A stretch of DNA of 9,850 nt from CAYXOX01 sp964466745 (GCA_964466745.1 CAYXOX010000118.1:1-9850); one strand, 5' to 3'; numbered from the stretch's first letter, positions 1 to 6,489 are shown. A program made the numbers and translations. Notes: generated from the sequence alone by a model not told the origin.

Positions 1-1580
1 ACGACCCCTTCGGCGCGGCCCACAGCTCCACCTCCATCTCGGCGGCGCTGGGCTTCACGGTGGGCCGCGACATGGGCATGCCCACCGGCGACGCCATCGC
101 CGTGATCGGCGACGGCGCGATCTCGGCCGGGATGGCCTATGAGGCGCTCAACAACGCCGGCCACGAGGGCCGCCGGATGTTCGTGATCCTCAACGACAAC
201 GAGATGAGCATCGCCCCCCCGGTGGGCGCGATGTCTTCCTACCTCAGCCGGCTCTACGCCAGCACGCCGCTCGGCGCGCTCAAGGAAATGGCCGAGGGCT
301 TCGAGGCTGCCCTTCCGGGCCCCATCCGCGAACACGCCCGCCGCGCGCGCCAGCTCGTGACCGCCATGCCGGGCGGGGGCACGCTTTTCGAGGAACTCGG
401 CTTTTCCTACGTGGGCCCGGTGGACGGGCATGACATGGGGCAGTTGCTTTCGGTGCTGCGCGCCGCCCGTGCCCGCGCGACCGGCCCGGTGCTCATCCAC
501 GTGTGCACGGTGAAGGGCAAGGGCTACGCGCCGGCGGAAACCTCAGCCGACAAGTACCACGGCGTTTCGAAGTTCGACGTCGCATCGGGCGCGCAGGCCA
601 AATCCGCCCCCGGAGCGCCTTCCTACACCTCCGTCTTCGGCCGCGCCCTGACGGCCGAGGCCGAACGCGACCCCGCCATCGTGGCATTGACCGCCGCCAT
701 GCCCTCGGGCACCGGGCTCAACACCATGGCCGAGCGCTTCCCCGACCGCGTCTTCGACGTGGGGATCGCCGAACAGCACGGGGTGACCTTCGCCGCCGGG
801 CTCGCCGCCTCGGGCCTCAAGCCCTTCGCGGCGATCTACTCCACCTTCCTGCAGCGCGGGTACGACCAGGTGGTGCACGACGTGGCCCTGCAGCAGCTGC
901 CCGTGCGCTTCGCCATCGACAGGGCCGGCCTCGTGGGCGCCGACGGCGCGACCCATGCCGGCGCGTTCGACGTGGCCTACCTGTGCAACCTGCCCGGCTT
1001 CACCGTGATGGCCGCGTCCGACGAGGCCGAACTCGTGCACATGGTGGCCACCGCGGCCGACTGGGGCGAGGGGCCCATCGCCTTCCGCTATCCCCGCGGC
1101 GCCGGAACGGGCGCACCCCTGCCCGAGCGGGGCAAGATCCTGCCCGTGGGGCGCGGCCGCATCCTGCGCGAGGGCGATACCGTTGCGATCCTGTCTTTCG
1201 GCGCACATCTCGGCGAGTGCCTTGCCGCCGCCGAAGCGCTGGAAGCCCACGGTGTGACGGCCACCGTTGCCGATGCCCGCTTCGCCAAGCCGCTCGACCG
1301 GCGCCTGATCCACCAGCTAGCCCGCCACCACAAGGCGCTCGTGACCGTGGAACAGGGCGCCGCCGGCGGATTCGGCGCGATGGTCCTGCAGGATCTCGCC
1401 AACCAGGGCGCCTTCGACAGGGGCCTCGCAATCAGGACGATGACGCTCCCCGACCGTTTCATCGACCAGGCGAGCCCCGAGGCGATGTATGCCGAGGCCG
1501 GCCTCACCGCGGTCGACATCGCCGCAACGGCGCTGCAGGCAGCGGGGCTTTTCGAAAAGGCGATGCCGGCCCGGGCCTGA
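1..1580 (+). CDS. dxs: 1-deoxy-D-xylulose-5-phosphate synthase, 5' end missing
   Basis: Thiamine-diphosphate enzyme that condenses pyruvate with glyceraldehyde 3-phosphate to DXP, the first step of the MEP isoprenoid pathway and a feeder of thiamine and pyridoxal synthesis; cytosolic. The reading frame is open from the first base; the first complete codon is at 3, and it opens in the conserved FGAAHSSTSISAALG stretch, so about 110-120 N-terminal residues lie outside the window. The GTG at 60 is internal, not a start. Visible motifs: the ThDP/Mg-binding GDGAISAGMAYEALNNAG (from about 108) followed by NDNEMSIAPPVG, the linker motif ELGFSYVGPVDGHD (near 390-434), the catalytic glutamate in GIAEQHG (Glu codon at 771), and DRAGLVGADGATHAG (about 918-962) of the pyrimidine-binding domain. 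The C-terminal transketolase domain runs to the TGA at 1578-1580. About 525 residues are seen of a usual 630-640. The next gene is convergent, 22 bases away. No defect is visible in the part present. Confidence 0.97.
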   Translation, partial: DPFGAAHSSTSISAALGFTVGRDMGMPTGDAIAVIGDGAISAGMAYEALNNAGHEGRRMFVILNDNEMSIAPPVGAMSSYLSRLYASTPLGALKEMAEGFEAALPGPIREHARRARQLVTAMPGGGTLFEELGFSYVGPVDGHDMGQLLSVLRAARARATGPVLIHVCTVKGKGYAPAETSADKYHGVSKFDVASGAQAKSAPGAPSYTSVFGRALTAEAERDPAIVALTAAMPSGTGLNTMAERFPDRVFDVGIAEQHGVTFAAGLAASGLKPFAAIYSTFLQRGYDQVVHDVALQQLPVRFAIDRAGLVGADGATHAGAFDVAYLCNLPGFTVMAASDEAELVHMVATAADWGEGPIAFRYPRGAGTGAPLPERGKILPVGRGRILREGDTVAILSFGAHLGECLAAAEALEAHGVTATVADARFAKPLDRRLIHQLARHHKALVTVEQGAAGGFGAMVLQDLANQGAFDRGLAIRTMTLPDRFIDQASPEAMYAEAGLTAVDIAATALQAAGLFEKAMPARA

Positions 1581-1602
1581 CCGGGCCCGGCCCTCGCCGG
1601 CC

Positions 1603-2040
1603 TCAGGCGTCGCCTTCCGAGATGAGGCGAAGCGTCTCCCCGCAGCGCTCGCCGCCGTAGAACGCGTCGAGCACCTCGGAGAAGACCGGCGGCGCATCGG
1701 GCACGGCGGCGAAGAGCGTCATGGAAGAGCGCAGCTTTCGCGCGTCGATGCCGCCCAGGATCTCCACAGGGTCCGTTCCGCGGTGCGCGAGCAGCAGCCC
1801 CGCGGCTTCCAGCAGGCGCGCGCGAAGCGTTTCATGCGCGAGGTAGGCGCCGGCCTCGTCGAGATCGTGCAAGCCGTAGAGCTGCGAGGTGTTCGAGCGC
1901 CCCAGCGCGGCCAGTTGGGGAAAGACGAACCACATCCAGTGGGTTGTCTTGCGCCCGGCCGAAAGCTCGGCAACCACGTCGGCCCAGACCACATCCTGCG
2001 CCTCGGTGAACAGCTCTGCCTCGTCGGGATCCATCGCCAT
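1603..2040 (-). CDS. DUF1810 family protein, function unknown
   Basis: A small soluble protein of 145 residues with no signal peptide or membrane segment. It carries the hallmarks of the DUF1810 family: the block GRKTTHWMWFVFPQL (residues 29-43), the acidic EAGAYL segment (62-67), and the block DARKLRSSMTLF (99-110), with a C-terminal FYGGERCGETLRLI. Members are often labelled conserved hypothetical, sometimes wrongly 'calpastatin'; I know of no proven biochemical role and do not assign one. The start is the ATG at 2040, with a second in-frame ATG two codons later (2034) that is equally possible; neither has a strong Shine-Dalgarno. The much longer open frame running back into argG is only a GC-rich extension. 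It lies 68 bases downstream of argG on the same strand, so the two could be cotranscribed. It ends 22 bases from the dxs stop, in convergent orientation. Length and domain are complete for the family. Confidence 0.9.
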   Translation of the reverse strand: MAMDPDEAELFTEAQDVVWADVVAELSAGRKTTHWMWFVFPQLAALGRSNTSQLYGLHDLDEAGAYLAHETLRARLLEAAGLLLAHRGTDPVEILGGIDARKLRSSMTLFAAVPDAPPVFSEVLDAFYGGERCGETLRLISEGDA

Positions 2041-2108
2041 CAGGCCGCTATCCCATGCGCCGAGGCCGGGGTCCAGTCCGGACGGCCGCTGCGTGGCCCG
2101 CGCACGCC

Positions 2109-3329
2109 TCAGCCGCCGACACGGCGGTTCCGAGCCGCAAGAAGCTTCAGGCGCAGCGCGTTGAGCTGGATGAAACCCTGCGCATCCTTCTGGTCGTAGG
2201 CGCCGGCATCCTCCTCGAAGGTGACATGCGCCTCGGAGTAGAGCGAATGCGCGGAGGCGCGGCCCACGACCCGCGCGGACCCCTTGTAGAGCTTCAGCCT
2301 CACCGTGCCGGTAACGTGGCGCTGGCTGGCATCGATGGCGGCCTGGAGCATCTCGCGCTCCGGGCTGAACCAGAAACCGTTGTAGATCATCTCCGCGTAG
2401 CGCGGCATCAGCTCGTCCTTGAGATGCGCCGCGCCGCGATCGAGCGTGATCTGCTCGATACCGCGATGCGCCTCGAGCAGGAGCGTTCCGCCGGGCGTTT
2501 CGTAGATACCGCGAGATTTCATGCCCACGAAGCGCCCTTCCACGAGGTCGAGCCTGCCGCATCCGTGGCGGCCGCCAAGCTCGTTGAGCCGCGTCAGCAG
2601 GGCGGCGGGCGAAAGCGCCTCTCCGTTCACGGAAACCGCGTCGCCGCGTTCGAACCCCACTTCCACGTATTCCGGCGCGTCGGGCGCATCCTCGGGATGC
2701 ACCGTGCGCTGGTACACGTAGTCCGGCGCTTCCTCGGCCGGGTTCTCGAGCACCTTTCCCTCCGAGGAGGTGTGAAGGAGGTTCGCGTCCACGCTGAAGG
2801 GCGCCTCGCCGCGCTTGTCCTTCGCGATCGGGATCTGATGCGCCTCGGCGAACTCGATGAGTCTCGTGCGCGAGGTCAGATCCCATTCCCGCCAGGGCGC
2901 GATCACCTTGATGTCGGGGTCGAGCGCATAGGCCGAGAGCTCGAACCTGACCTGGTCGTTGCCCTTGCCCGTGGCGCCATGGGCCACCGCATCGGCACCC
3001 GTCTCGGCCGCGATCTCAACCAGGCGCTTGGAGATCAGGGGCCGCGCGATGGACGTGCCCAGAAGGTAGAGCCCCTCGTAGACGGCATTGGCCCGGAACA
3101 TGGGAAACACGAAATCCCGCACGAATTCCTCGCGCAGATCCTCGATGTAGATCTCTTTCACACCGAGCAGCTCGGCCTTGGCCCGCGCCGGCTCCAGCTC
3201 CTCGCCCTGGCCGAGGTCTGCGGTGAACGTCACCACCTCACAGCCGTATTCGACCTGGAGCCACTTGAGGATGATCGAGGTGTCGAGACCGCCCGAGTAG
3301 GCGAGAACGACCTTCTTTGGCGCGGACAT
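2109..3329 (-). CDS. argG: Argininosuccinate synthase
   Basis: Cytosolic enzyme joining citrulline and aspartate with ATP (released as AMP and PPi) to make argininosuccinate, the penultimate step of arginine biosynthesis. The protein has 406 residues, the normal bacterial length. The N-type ATP pyrophosphatase loop AYSGGLDTS is at residues 10-18; GTSIARP, a substrate-binding signature, is at 91-97; and the second family signature HGATGKGNDQVRFE is at 117-130. The C-terminal half is the usual synthetase and oligomerisation region, including GRHGCGRLD and KSRGIYETPGG. The start is the ATG at 3329, giving MSAPKKVVLAYSGG and preceded by GGGGAAGAAGC; an open extension of 20 residues upstream has no family similarity. 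It is divergent from the membrane protein at 3472, with a candidate promoter between them, and is followed by the DUF1810 gene on the same strand. argH is not adjacent in the window. No missing key residue was seen. Confidence 0.98.
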   Translation of the reverse strand: MSAPKKVVLAYSGGLDTSIILKWLQVEYGCEVVTFTADLGQGEELEPARAKAELLGVKEIYIEDLREEFVRDFVFPMFRANAVYEGLYLLGTSIARPLISKRLVEIAAETGADAVAHGATGKGNDQVRFELSAYALDPDIKVIAPWREWDLTSRTRLIEFAEAHQIPIAKDKRGEAPFSVDANLLHTSSEGKVLENPAEEAPDYVYQRTVHPEDAPDAPEYVEVGFERGDAVSVNGEALSPAALLTRLNELGGRHGCGRLDLVEGRFVGMKSRGIYETPGGTLLLEAHRGIEQITLDRGAAHLKDELMPRYAEMIYNGFWFSPEREMLQAAIDASQRHVTGTVRLKLYKGSARVVGRASAHSLYSEAHVTFEEDAGAYDQKDAQGFIQLNALRLKLLAARNRRVGG

Positions 3330-3355
3330 GCTTCTTCCCCAACAGAACCGCGTGG

Positions 3356-3384
3356 GCGATACCGGGTTTCCCGCCGGGGAGCAA
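3356..3384 (-). promoter_or_regulatory. Candidate argG promoter
   Basis: On the minus strand, TTGCTC (3384-3379) and TATCGC (3361-3356) are separated by exactly 17 bases, a plausible sigma-70-type arrangement for a GC-rich alphaproteobacterium. Transcription would begin near 3349 and leave a leader of about 20 bases before the argG ATG at 3329. The spacer contains a short inverted repeat, CGGG AAA CCCG. No ArgR operator was recognised. This rests on pattern matching alone. Confidence 0.33.
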
Positions 3385-3459
3385 GGCACCAGCGCCGCCC
3401 GTGCACCTGCAACCTTACGCTTCGTGCCCGGTTTTGATAGGGGACGCGGGAGGCCCGAC

Positions 3460-3464
3460 AGGAG
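3460..3464 (+). promoter_or_regulatory. Ribosome-binding site setting the membrane protein start
   Basis: AGGAG lies seven bases before the ATG at 3472. It selects this start over the open upstream extension to 3328, which overlaps the first base pairs of divergent argG and encodes no recognisable protein. Confidence 0.75.
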
Positions 3465-3471
3465 TGCAAGT

Positions 3472-4215
3472 ATGCTCGGTTACCGGATGTTTGCCCATGC
3501 GCTGCGCATGGTTTTCACGAACCTGCCCGATGCGCTGCGGCTGAGCGTGGCGCTGGTGGTCGCGGGGCAGCTCGCGCTGTGGCTGCTCGTGTACCGCCAC
3601 GAGCCGGCATTGACTCCCGCCGGTCCCGAGGACATCGGGCCCGGGGCCTCTGTGGGCATGCAGGCGATTGCGGGTTTCCTCGTCAACGGTCTTCTGGGCG
3701 CATGGGTTGCCGTGGCCTGGCACCGCTTCGTGCTGCTGCAGGAGTATCCGCAGGCGGTGCTGCCGCCCTGGAGCGCGAGCCGGACGCTGAGCTACTTCGG
3801 CCGGCTGCTTCTCGTGAGCCTGATCGTGGGGCTGGCGGGGGGCCTCGGCGCGGCCGTGCTGATCCTGCCGCTCACCGCCGCCCTGGGCAGCGTGGGCGTG
3901 GGCGTTGGCGGTGCGGTCGTGGGGACAGGGGTGATCTGGCTTTCGCTGCGGCTCGGGCTTGTCATGCCCTCCGCGGCGATCGACCAGCCGATGGGCCTGC
4001 GCCAGAGCTGGGCGGCCACGGCCCCCGTTTCGCGCGATCTCGTGGGGCTTTCGGTGATCGGCCTTGCCGGGCTCGCGGCCACTGCGCTGCTGGCGATGCC
4101 GGGCCCACTGGGCGCCGTCCTCGGCGCGGTAGCCTCCTGGATTACCCTGATGGTCGGTGCAAGCGTGCTCACGACCGTCTACGGCGTGGCGGTGGAGGGC
4201 CGTGACCTGCGCTGA
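3472..4215 (+). CDS. Uncharacterised integral membrane protein, about six helices
   Basis: A 247-residue inner-membrane protein I cannot assign to a characterised family. Hydrophobic stretches suggest helices near residues 22-42, 62-88, 108-134, 141-165, 188-208 and 212-240. The N-terminal 20 residues (MLGYRMFAHALRMVFTNLPD) look like an amphipathic lead-in, not a cleaved signal peptide. Between helices there are two conserved-looking segments: WHRFVLLQE (83-91), at the end of the second helix, and RLGLVMPSAAID (160-171) after the fourth; this layout is reminiscent of hypothetical membrane proteins common in Rhodobacterales. No transporter, enzyme or binding motif is evident. The start is the ATG at 3472 with AGGAG seven bases upstream. 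It is transcribed away from argG and towards the HPt gene (convergent, 44 bases between stops), so it appears to be a single-gene unit. That it is a real gene is well supported; its function is unknown. Confidence 0.85.
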   Translation: MLGYRMFAHALRMVFTNLPDALRLSVALVVAGQLALWLLVYRHEPALTPAGPEDIGPGASVGMQAIAGFLVNGLLGAWVAVAWHRFVLLQEYPQAVLPPWSASRTLSYFGRLLLVSLIVGLAGGLGAAVLILPLTAALGSVGVGVGGAVVGTGVIWLSLRLGLVMPSAAIDQPMGLRQSWAATAPVSRDLVGLSVIGLAGLAATALLAMPGPLGAVLGAVASWITLMVGASVLTTVYGVAVEGRDLR

Positions 4216-4259
4216 TCCGGGCCGCGTTCCGGCTGCCGGGCCGGGCCAACGATCCTGCC

Positions 4260-4595
4260 CTAGCGGCCCATGGCCGAGGCCATCCGGGCGAGGAAGGCCG
4301 CGCGGCTTTCGCTCCAGGCGGCCAGGATGGCGCCGGTTTCCGCCGGCAGACCGGCGCGAGCGCGCTCCTCACCGTGCGCACACAGTTCGCCCACGCGGGC
4401 GAAGCCGAGGTTGAGCGCGGCACCCTTGAGAAAATGCAGGTCTTCGCCCAGCCGGCCCGTGCCCGTGCCCGTGCCCGTTCCCGAAAGCCGGGCCACGGCT
4501 GCGCCGGCCTCCTCGAGGAAGAGCTCCGCCACCTCGGGAAAATCCTCGGGCCCCACCTCCTCGCGCAATTCCTCTATGCGAGACCAGTCGATCAT
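4260..4595 (-). CDS. Single-domain HPt histidine phosphotransfer protein
   Basis: A 111-residue cytosolic protein that is essentially one HPt domain, the four-helix carrier that relays phosphate between receiver domains. The signature HFLKGAALNLG (residues 54-64) matches the family pattern H-x-L-K-G-x-x-x-x-L-G, with His54 as the likely phospho-site and Lys57 and Gly58 behind it. The preceding helix, FPEVAELFLEEAGAAVARL (19-37), matches the first helices of HPt domains. Between the two lies an odd low-complexity linker, four Thr-Gly pairs (40-47), encoded by a perfect hexanucleotide repeat. The start is the ATG at 4595 with GAGGGGA seven bases upstream; a longer open frame upstream looks non-coding. 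The gene is divergent from the REC-SpoIIE phosphatase gene at 4724, a very likely relay partner. No histidine kinase is in the window, so the phosphate source is unknown. It is too short, and has the wrong His context, to be a ChpT-like protein. Confidence 0.9.
   Translation of the reverse strand: MIDWSRIEELREEVGPEDFPEVAELFLEEAGAAVARLSGTGTGTGTGRLGEDLHFLKGAALNLGFARVGELCAHGEERARAGLPAETGAILAAWSESRAAFLARMASAMGR
4455..4478 (-). repeat. Hexanucleotide tandem repeat, four units, inside the HPt gene
   Basis: Four perfect copies of GCCCGT on the plus strand (ACGGGC in coding sense) lie end to end, with degenerate flanking units. They encode (Thr-Gly)x4 at residues 40-47 of the HPt protein. The unit is six bases, so gain or loss of copies keeps the frame. 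Confidence 0.95.
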
Positions 4596-4702
4596 GGTGC
4601 GATCCCCTCTGCGTTGAAGGGCGCAACGTAGGGGTGGGGAATTAACGCGGGCTTTCGGCGGGCCTTCAGCAAATGGAAACCTCCGCCATGCCAAGGCTCC
4701 AG

Positions 4703-4714
4703 CCCTGATCAGGG
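4703..4714. promoter_or_regulatory. 12-base perfect palindrome on the phosphatase ribosome-binding site
   Basis: CCCTGATCAGGG is a perfect inverted repeat in the 128-base divergent region between the HPt gene and the REC-SpoIIE gene. Its last four bases form the start of the AGGGAGG Shine-Dalgarno (4711-4717) of the phosphatase gene. It could be an operator for a dimeric repressor or a small RNA hairpin (4-bp stem, GATC loop) covering the ribosome-binding site. It could also be chance. The rest of the 4596-4723 interval shows no convincing promoter hexamers on either strand. Confidence 0.3.
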
Positions 4715-4723
4715 AGGCCGAAG

Positions 4724-5986
4724 GTGGCAATTCCTCAGCGCGCAACGCCGCAGAGCCGCCCTTCGTTCCGCGTCGAGCGGGTGCTGGTGGTGGACGACAG
4801 CCCGGCACAACGCCGAATCCTGCGGTCCCTGCTGACCCGCCGCGGCTTCGATGTGCGCGAGGCCGGCAGCGGCGAGGAGGCGCTGGCCGCCTGCCGTGCG
4901 GACCCTCCCGACCTCGTTCTGAGCGACTGGATGATGCCGGGCATGAGCGGCCTTGCGCTCTGCACGTCCTTGCGGGCGCTCCCGGGCCTGCCCTACCTCT
5001 ACTTCATCCTGCTCACCTCCCGCAGCGGCAAGGACGAGATCGCCTACGGGCTCGAGGCCGGGGCGGACGATTTTCTCACCAAGCCGGTGAGCGCGGGCGA
5101 ACTCGTGGCGCGGATCAGCGCGGGCGAGCGCATCCTGCGGATGGAACGCGAGCTGACCGAGAAGAACCGCGTGATCGGCGAGGCGCTCGCAGAGATCCAG
5201 GCCCTCTACCGCGCCTTCGATCACGATCTCGCCGCGGCCCGGAAGCTCCAGCAAAGCCTCGTTCCGGAACGGACGCTGGATTACCCGGGGGCGCGTGTCT
5301 CGCTGCTGCTGCGGCCCTCGGGCCATNNNNNNNNNNGCCATGTCGGCGGCGATCTCGTGGGCGTCTTCGATGCCGGGCCCGGGCGGGTCGGCTTCTTCGG
5401 GCTGGACGTCTCCGGGCACGGCATCGCCTCGGGCATCCTCGCCGCGCGCCTTTCGGGGCTTCTCTCGGGCGCGCGCCCCGGCCAGAACATCGCGCTCGGC
5501 CCGGGTGGCAGGATGCGGCCACCCGAGGAGGTCGCCGTCGAGCTGAACGCGCTTTTCGAAAGCGAAACGGGCGGGGAACATTACTTCACGCTTCTGCTGG
5601 GCGAGGCCGATCTCTGCAGCGGGCGCGTTCGGGCGGTGCAGGCGGGGCATCCGCACCCGACCGTGTTGCGCGCCTCGGGCGCGGTGGAGCGCTTGGGCGG
5701 CGGCGGGCTTCCCGTCGGGCTGTTGCCGGACGCGCGGTTCGAGGCCTTCGACCTGGAGCTCGCCCCGGGGGACCGCCTGCTGGTTTCCTCCGACGGGATC
5801 ACGGAGTGCGCGAGCGATTCGGGCGAGCCGCTGGACGATGAGGGTTTCACCGAGCTGCTGGCCCGCAACGCTGCCCTTGGCGGCCCGGCCCTGCTCGACG
5901 CGCTGCTCTGGGAGCTGGCGGCCCGCGCAGGCTCCGCCGAGTTCGAGGATGACGTCTCGGCGCTGCTGCTCGAGCGCCTCGCCTAG
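4724..5986 (+). CDS. Response regulator with SpoIIE/PP2C phosphatase output (RbaY/RsbU-like)
   Basis: A cytosolic signalling protein of 420 residues as written, including four unknown ones. Residues 18-130 form a receiver domain with acidic pocket Asp24/Asp25, phospho-acceptor Asp68 (LVLSDWMMPGMSG), Thr98 and Lys120 (LTKP). A helical linker, probably coiled coil, spans about 130-178. The rest is a PP2C-type serine phosphatase of the SpoIIE class with metal-binding motifs VGGD (207-210), DVSGHG (228-233), SSDGITE (355-361) and FEDDVSALLLER (407-418). In this family phosphatases act on the phosphorylated STAS anti-anti-sigma factor and so release a sigma factor; the Rhodobacter RbaY protein has the same design, but orthology is my inference. 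The start is a GTG at 4724 with AGGGAGG six bases upstream; an in-frame ATG at 4688 is cut off by a TGA at 4706. The divergent HPt gene is the likely phosphate donor. Ten Ns (5327-5336) interrupt it just before the VGGD motif, probably a false gap; without it the protein would be 415 residues. Its TAG stop overlaps that of the convergent Nudix gene. Confidence 0.93.
   Translation: MAIPQRATPQSRPSFRVERVLVVDDSPAQRRILRSLLTRRGFDVREAGSGEEALAACRADPPDLVLSDWMMPGMSGLALCTSLRALPGLPYLYFILLTSRSGKDEIAYGLEAGADDFLTKPVSAGELVARISAGERILRMERELTEKNRVIGEALAEIQALYRAFDHDLAAARKLQQSLVPERTLDYPGARVSLLLRPSGHXXXXHVGGDLVGVFDAGPGRVGFFGLDVSGHGIASGILAARLSGLLSGARPGQNIALGPGGRMRPPEEVAVELNALFESETGGEHYFTLLLGEADLCSGRVRAVQAGHPHPTVLRASGAVERLGGGGLPVGLLPDARFEAFDLELAPGDRLLVSSDGITECASDSGEPLDDEGFTELLARNAALGGPALLDALLWELAARAGSAEFEDDVSALLLERLA
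5327..5336. other. Assembly gap, ten Ns
   Basis: A run of ten undetermined bases lies in the phosphatase gene. The five bases GCCAT occur on both sides (5322-5326 and 5337-5341), which suggests two contig ends that overlap and were joined by a placeholder gap. The reading frame is kept across it. Confidence 0.99.
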
Positions 5987-6489
5987 CCTGCCACGCCGCG
6001 GAGGGTAGAGCGATGGCCGGCGCGCCGCCTGCCGACCCCTCCGAGGGGGCCGGCGGCAAGACCTGCGCGTGCCGCGAAGTGCCTGTCGCCGGCGTTCGCA
6101 AGCCGCGCCACCGCGAGGGCGGCGGGCAGCCACAGCGCCGTGTGCCCGGGCTCGCTGGGCGGGCCTCGCCTGCGGAGGGGCGCGGCGAGCCAGATCTCGC
6201 AGAGTTTCTCGGCCCAGAGATCGTACTCGGGCATGTAGGCGAAGCGCCGGAACGCCCCGAGCCTGCGGGGCCGCGCGATCGTCCAGCCGGTTTCTTCGAG
6301 AACCTCGCGATGCAGCGCGGCCAGCGGCGCTTCGCCGGGATCGATCCCGCCGCCGGGGAGCTGGAACTCCGGCACGGGCTCGGCCTGGTGCGTCAGGAGC
6401 AACCGCCCGCCCCGCGGCAGCACGGCATAGACCCCGCGCCGGAGGGTGTAGCGCCGGCCCCGTTCGGGGGGCTCTCCGAATCTGCGCAT
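5983..6489 (-). CDS. Nudix hydrolase, substrate unknown
   Basis: A 168-residue cytosolic Nudix protein, hydrolysing a nucleoside diphosphate linked to some other moiety; the substrate cannot be read from sequence. The Nudix box is complete and canonical: Gly47, Glu53 and the REVLEETGW block (61-69), with the two metal-binding glutamates 65 and 66. It is preceded by EFQLPGGGIDPGE (41-53) and followed by conserved FAYMPEYDLWAEKLCEIWLA (83-102) and SEPGHTALWLP (112-122), which resemble the Rhodobacterales Nudix proteins found near hslO. The domain appears to end at AGDRHFAAR (133-141); the last 27 or so residues are a low-complexity Ala/Gly/Arg tail that may be a readthrough extension. The start is the ATG at 6489 with GGAGG ten bases upstream. 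The gene is divergent from hslO (90 bases) and convergent with the phosphatase gene, their stop codons overlapping in a CTAG. Confidence 0.92.
   Translation of the reverse strand: MRRFGEPPERGRRYTLRRGVYAVLPRGGRLLLTHQAEPVPEFQLPGGGIDPGEAPLAALHREVLEETGWTIARPRRLGAFRRFAYMPEYDLWAEKLCEIWLAAPLRRRGPPSEPGHTALWLPAALAVARLANAGDRHFAARAGLAAGPLGGVGRRRAGHRSTLRGVAG

Noticed and set aside
1566..1602. GC-rich inverted repeats at the dxs/DUF1810 convergent end as a terminator
   Set aside because: Stems such as GGCCCGG/CCGGGCC exist but no T-run follows on either strand, and such repeats arise easily at this GC content.
503..1660. Plus-strand 385-codon frame overlapping dxs
   Set aside because: Out-of-frame shadow; Arg-rich product without domains, while dxs is unmistakable in the other frame.
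2041..2108. Hairpin between argG and the DUF1810 gene as terminator or attenuator
   Set aside because: Only a broken GC stem with a bulge and no U tract could be drawn.
2041..2886. Upstream extension of the DUF1810 frame into argG
   Set aside because: Family similarity begins just after residue Met at 2040; the upstream part is Arg-rich and out of frame with argG.
4641..4650. TTAAC as a CtrA half-site in the HPt/phosphatase intergenic region
   Set aside because: Only one half-site is present; the second TTAA at the required spacing is missing.
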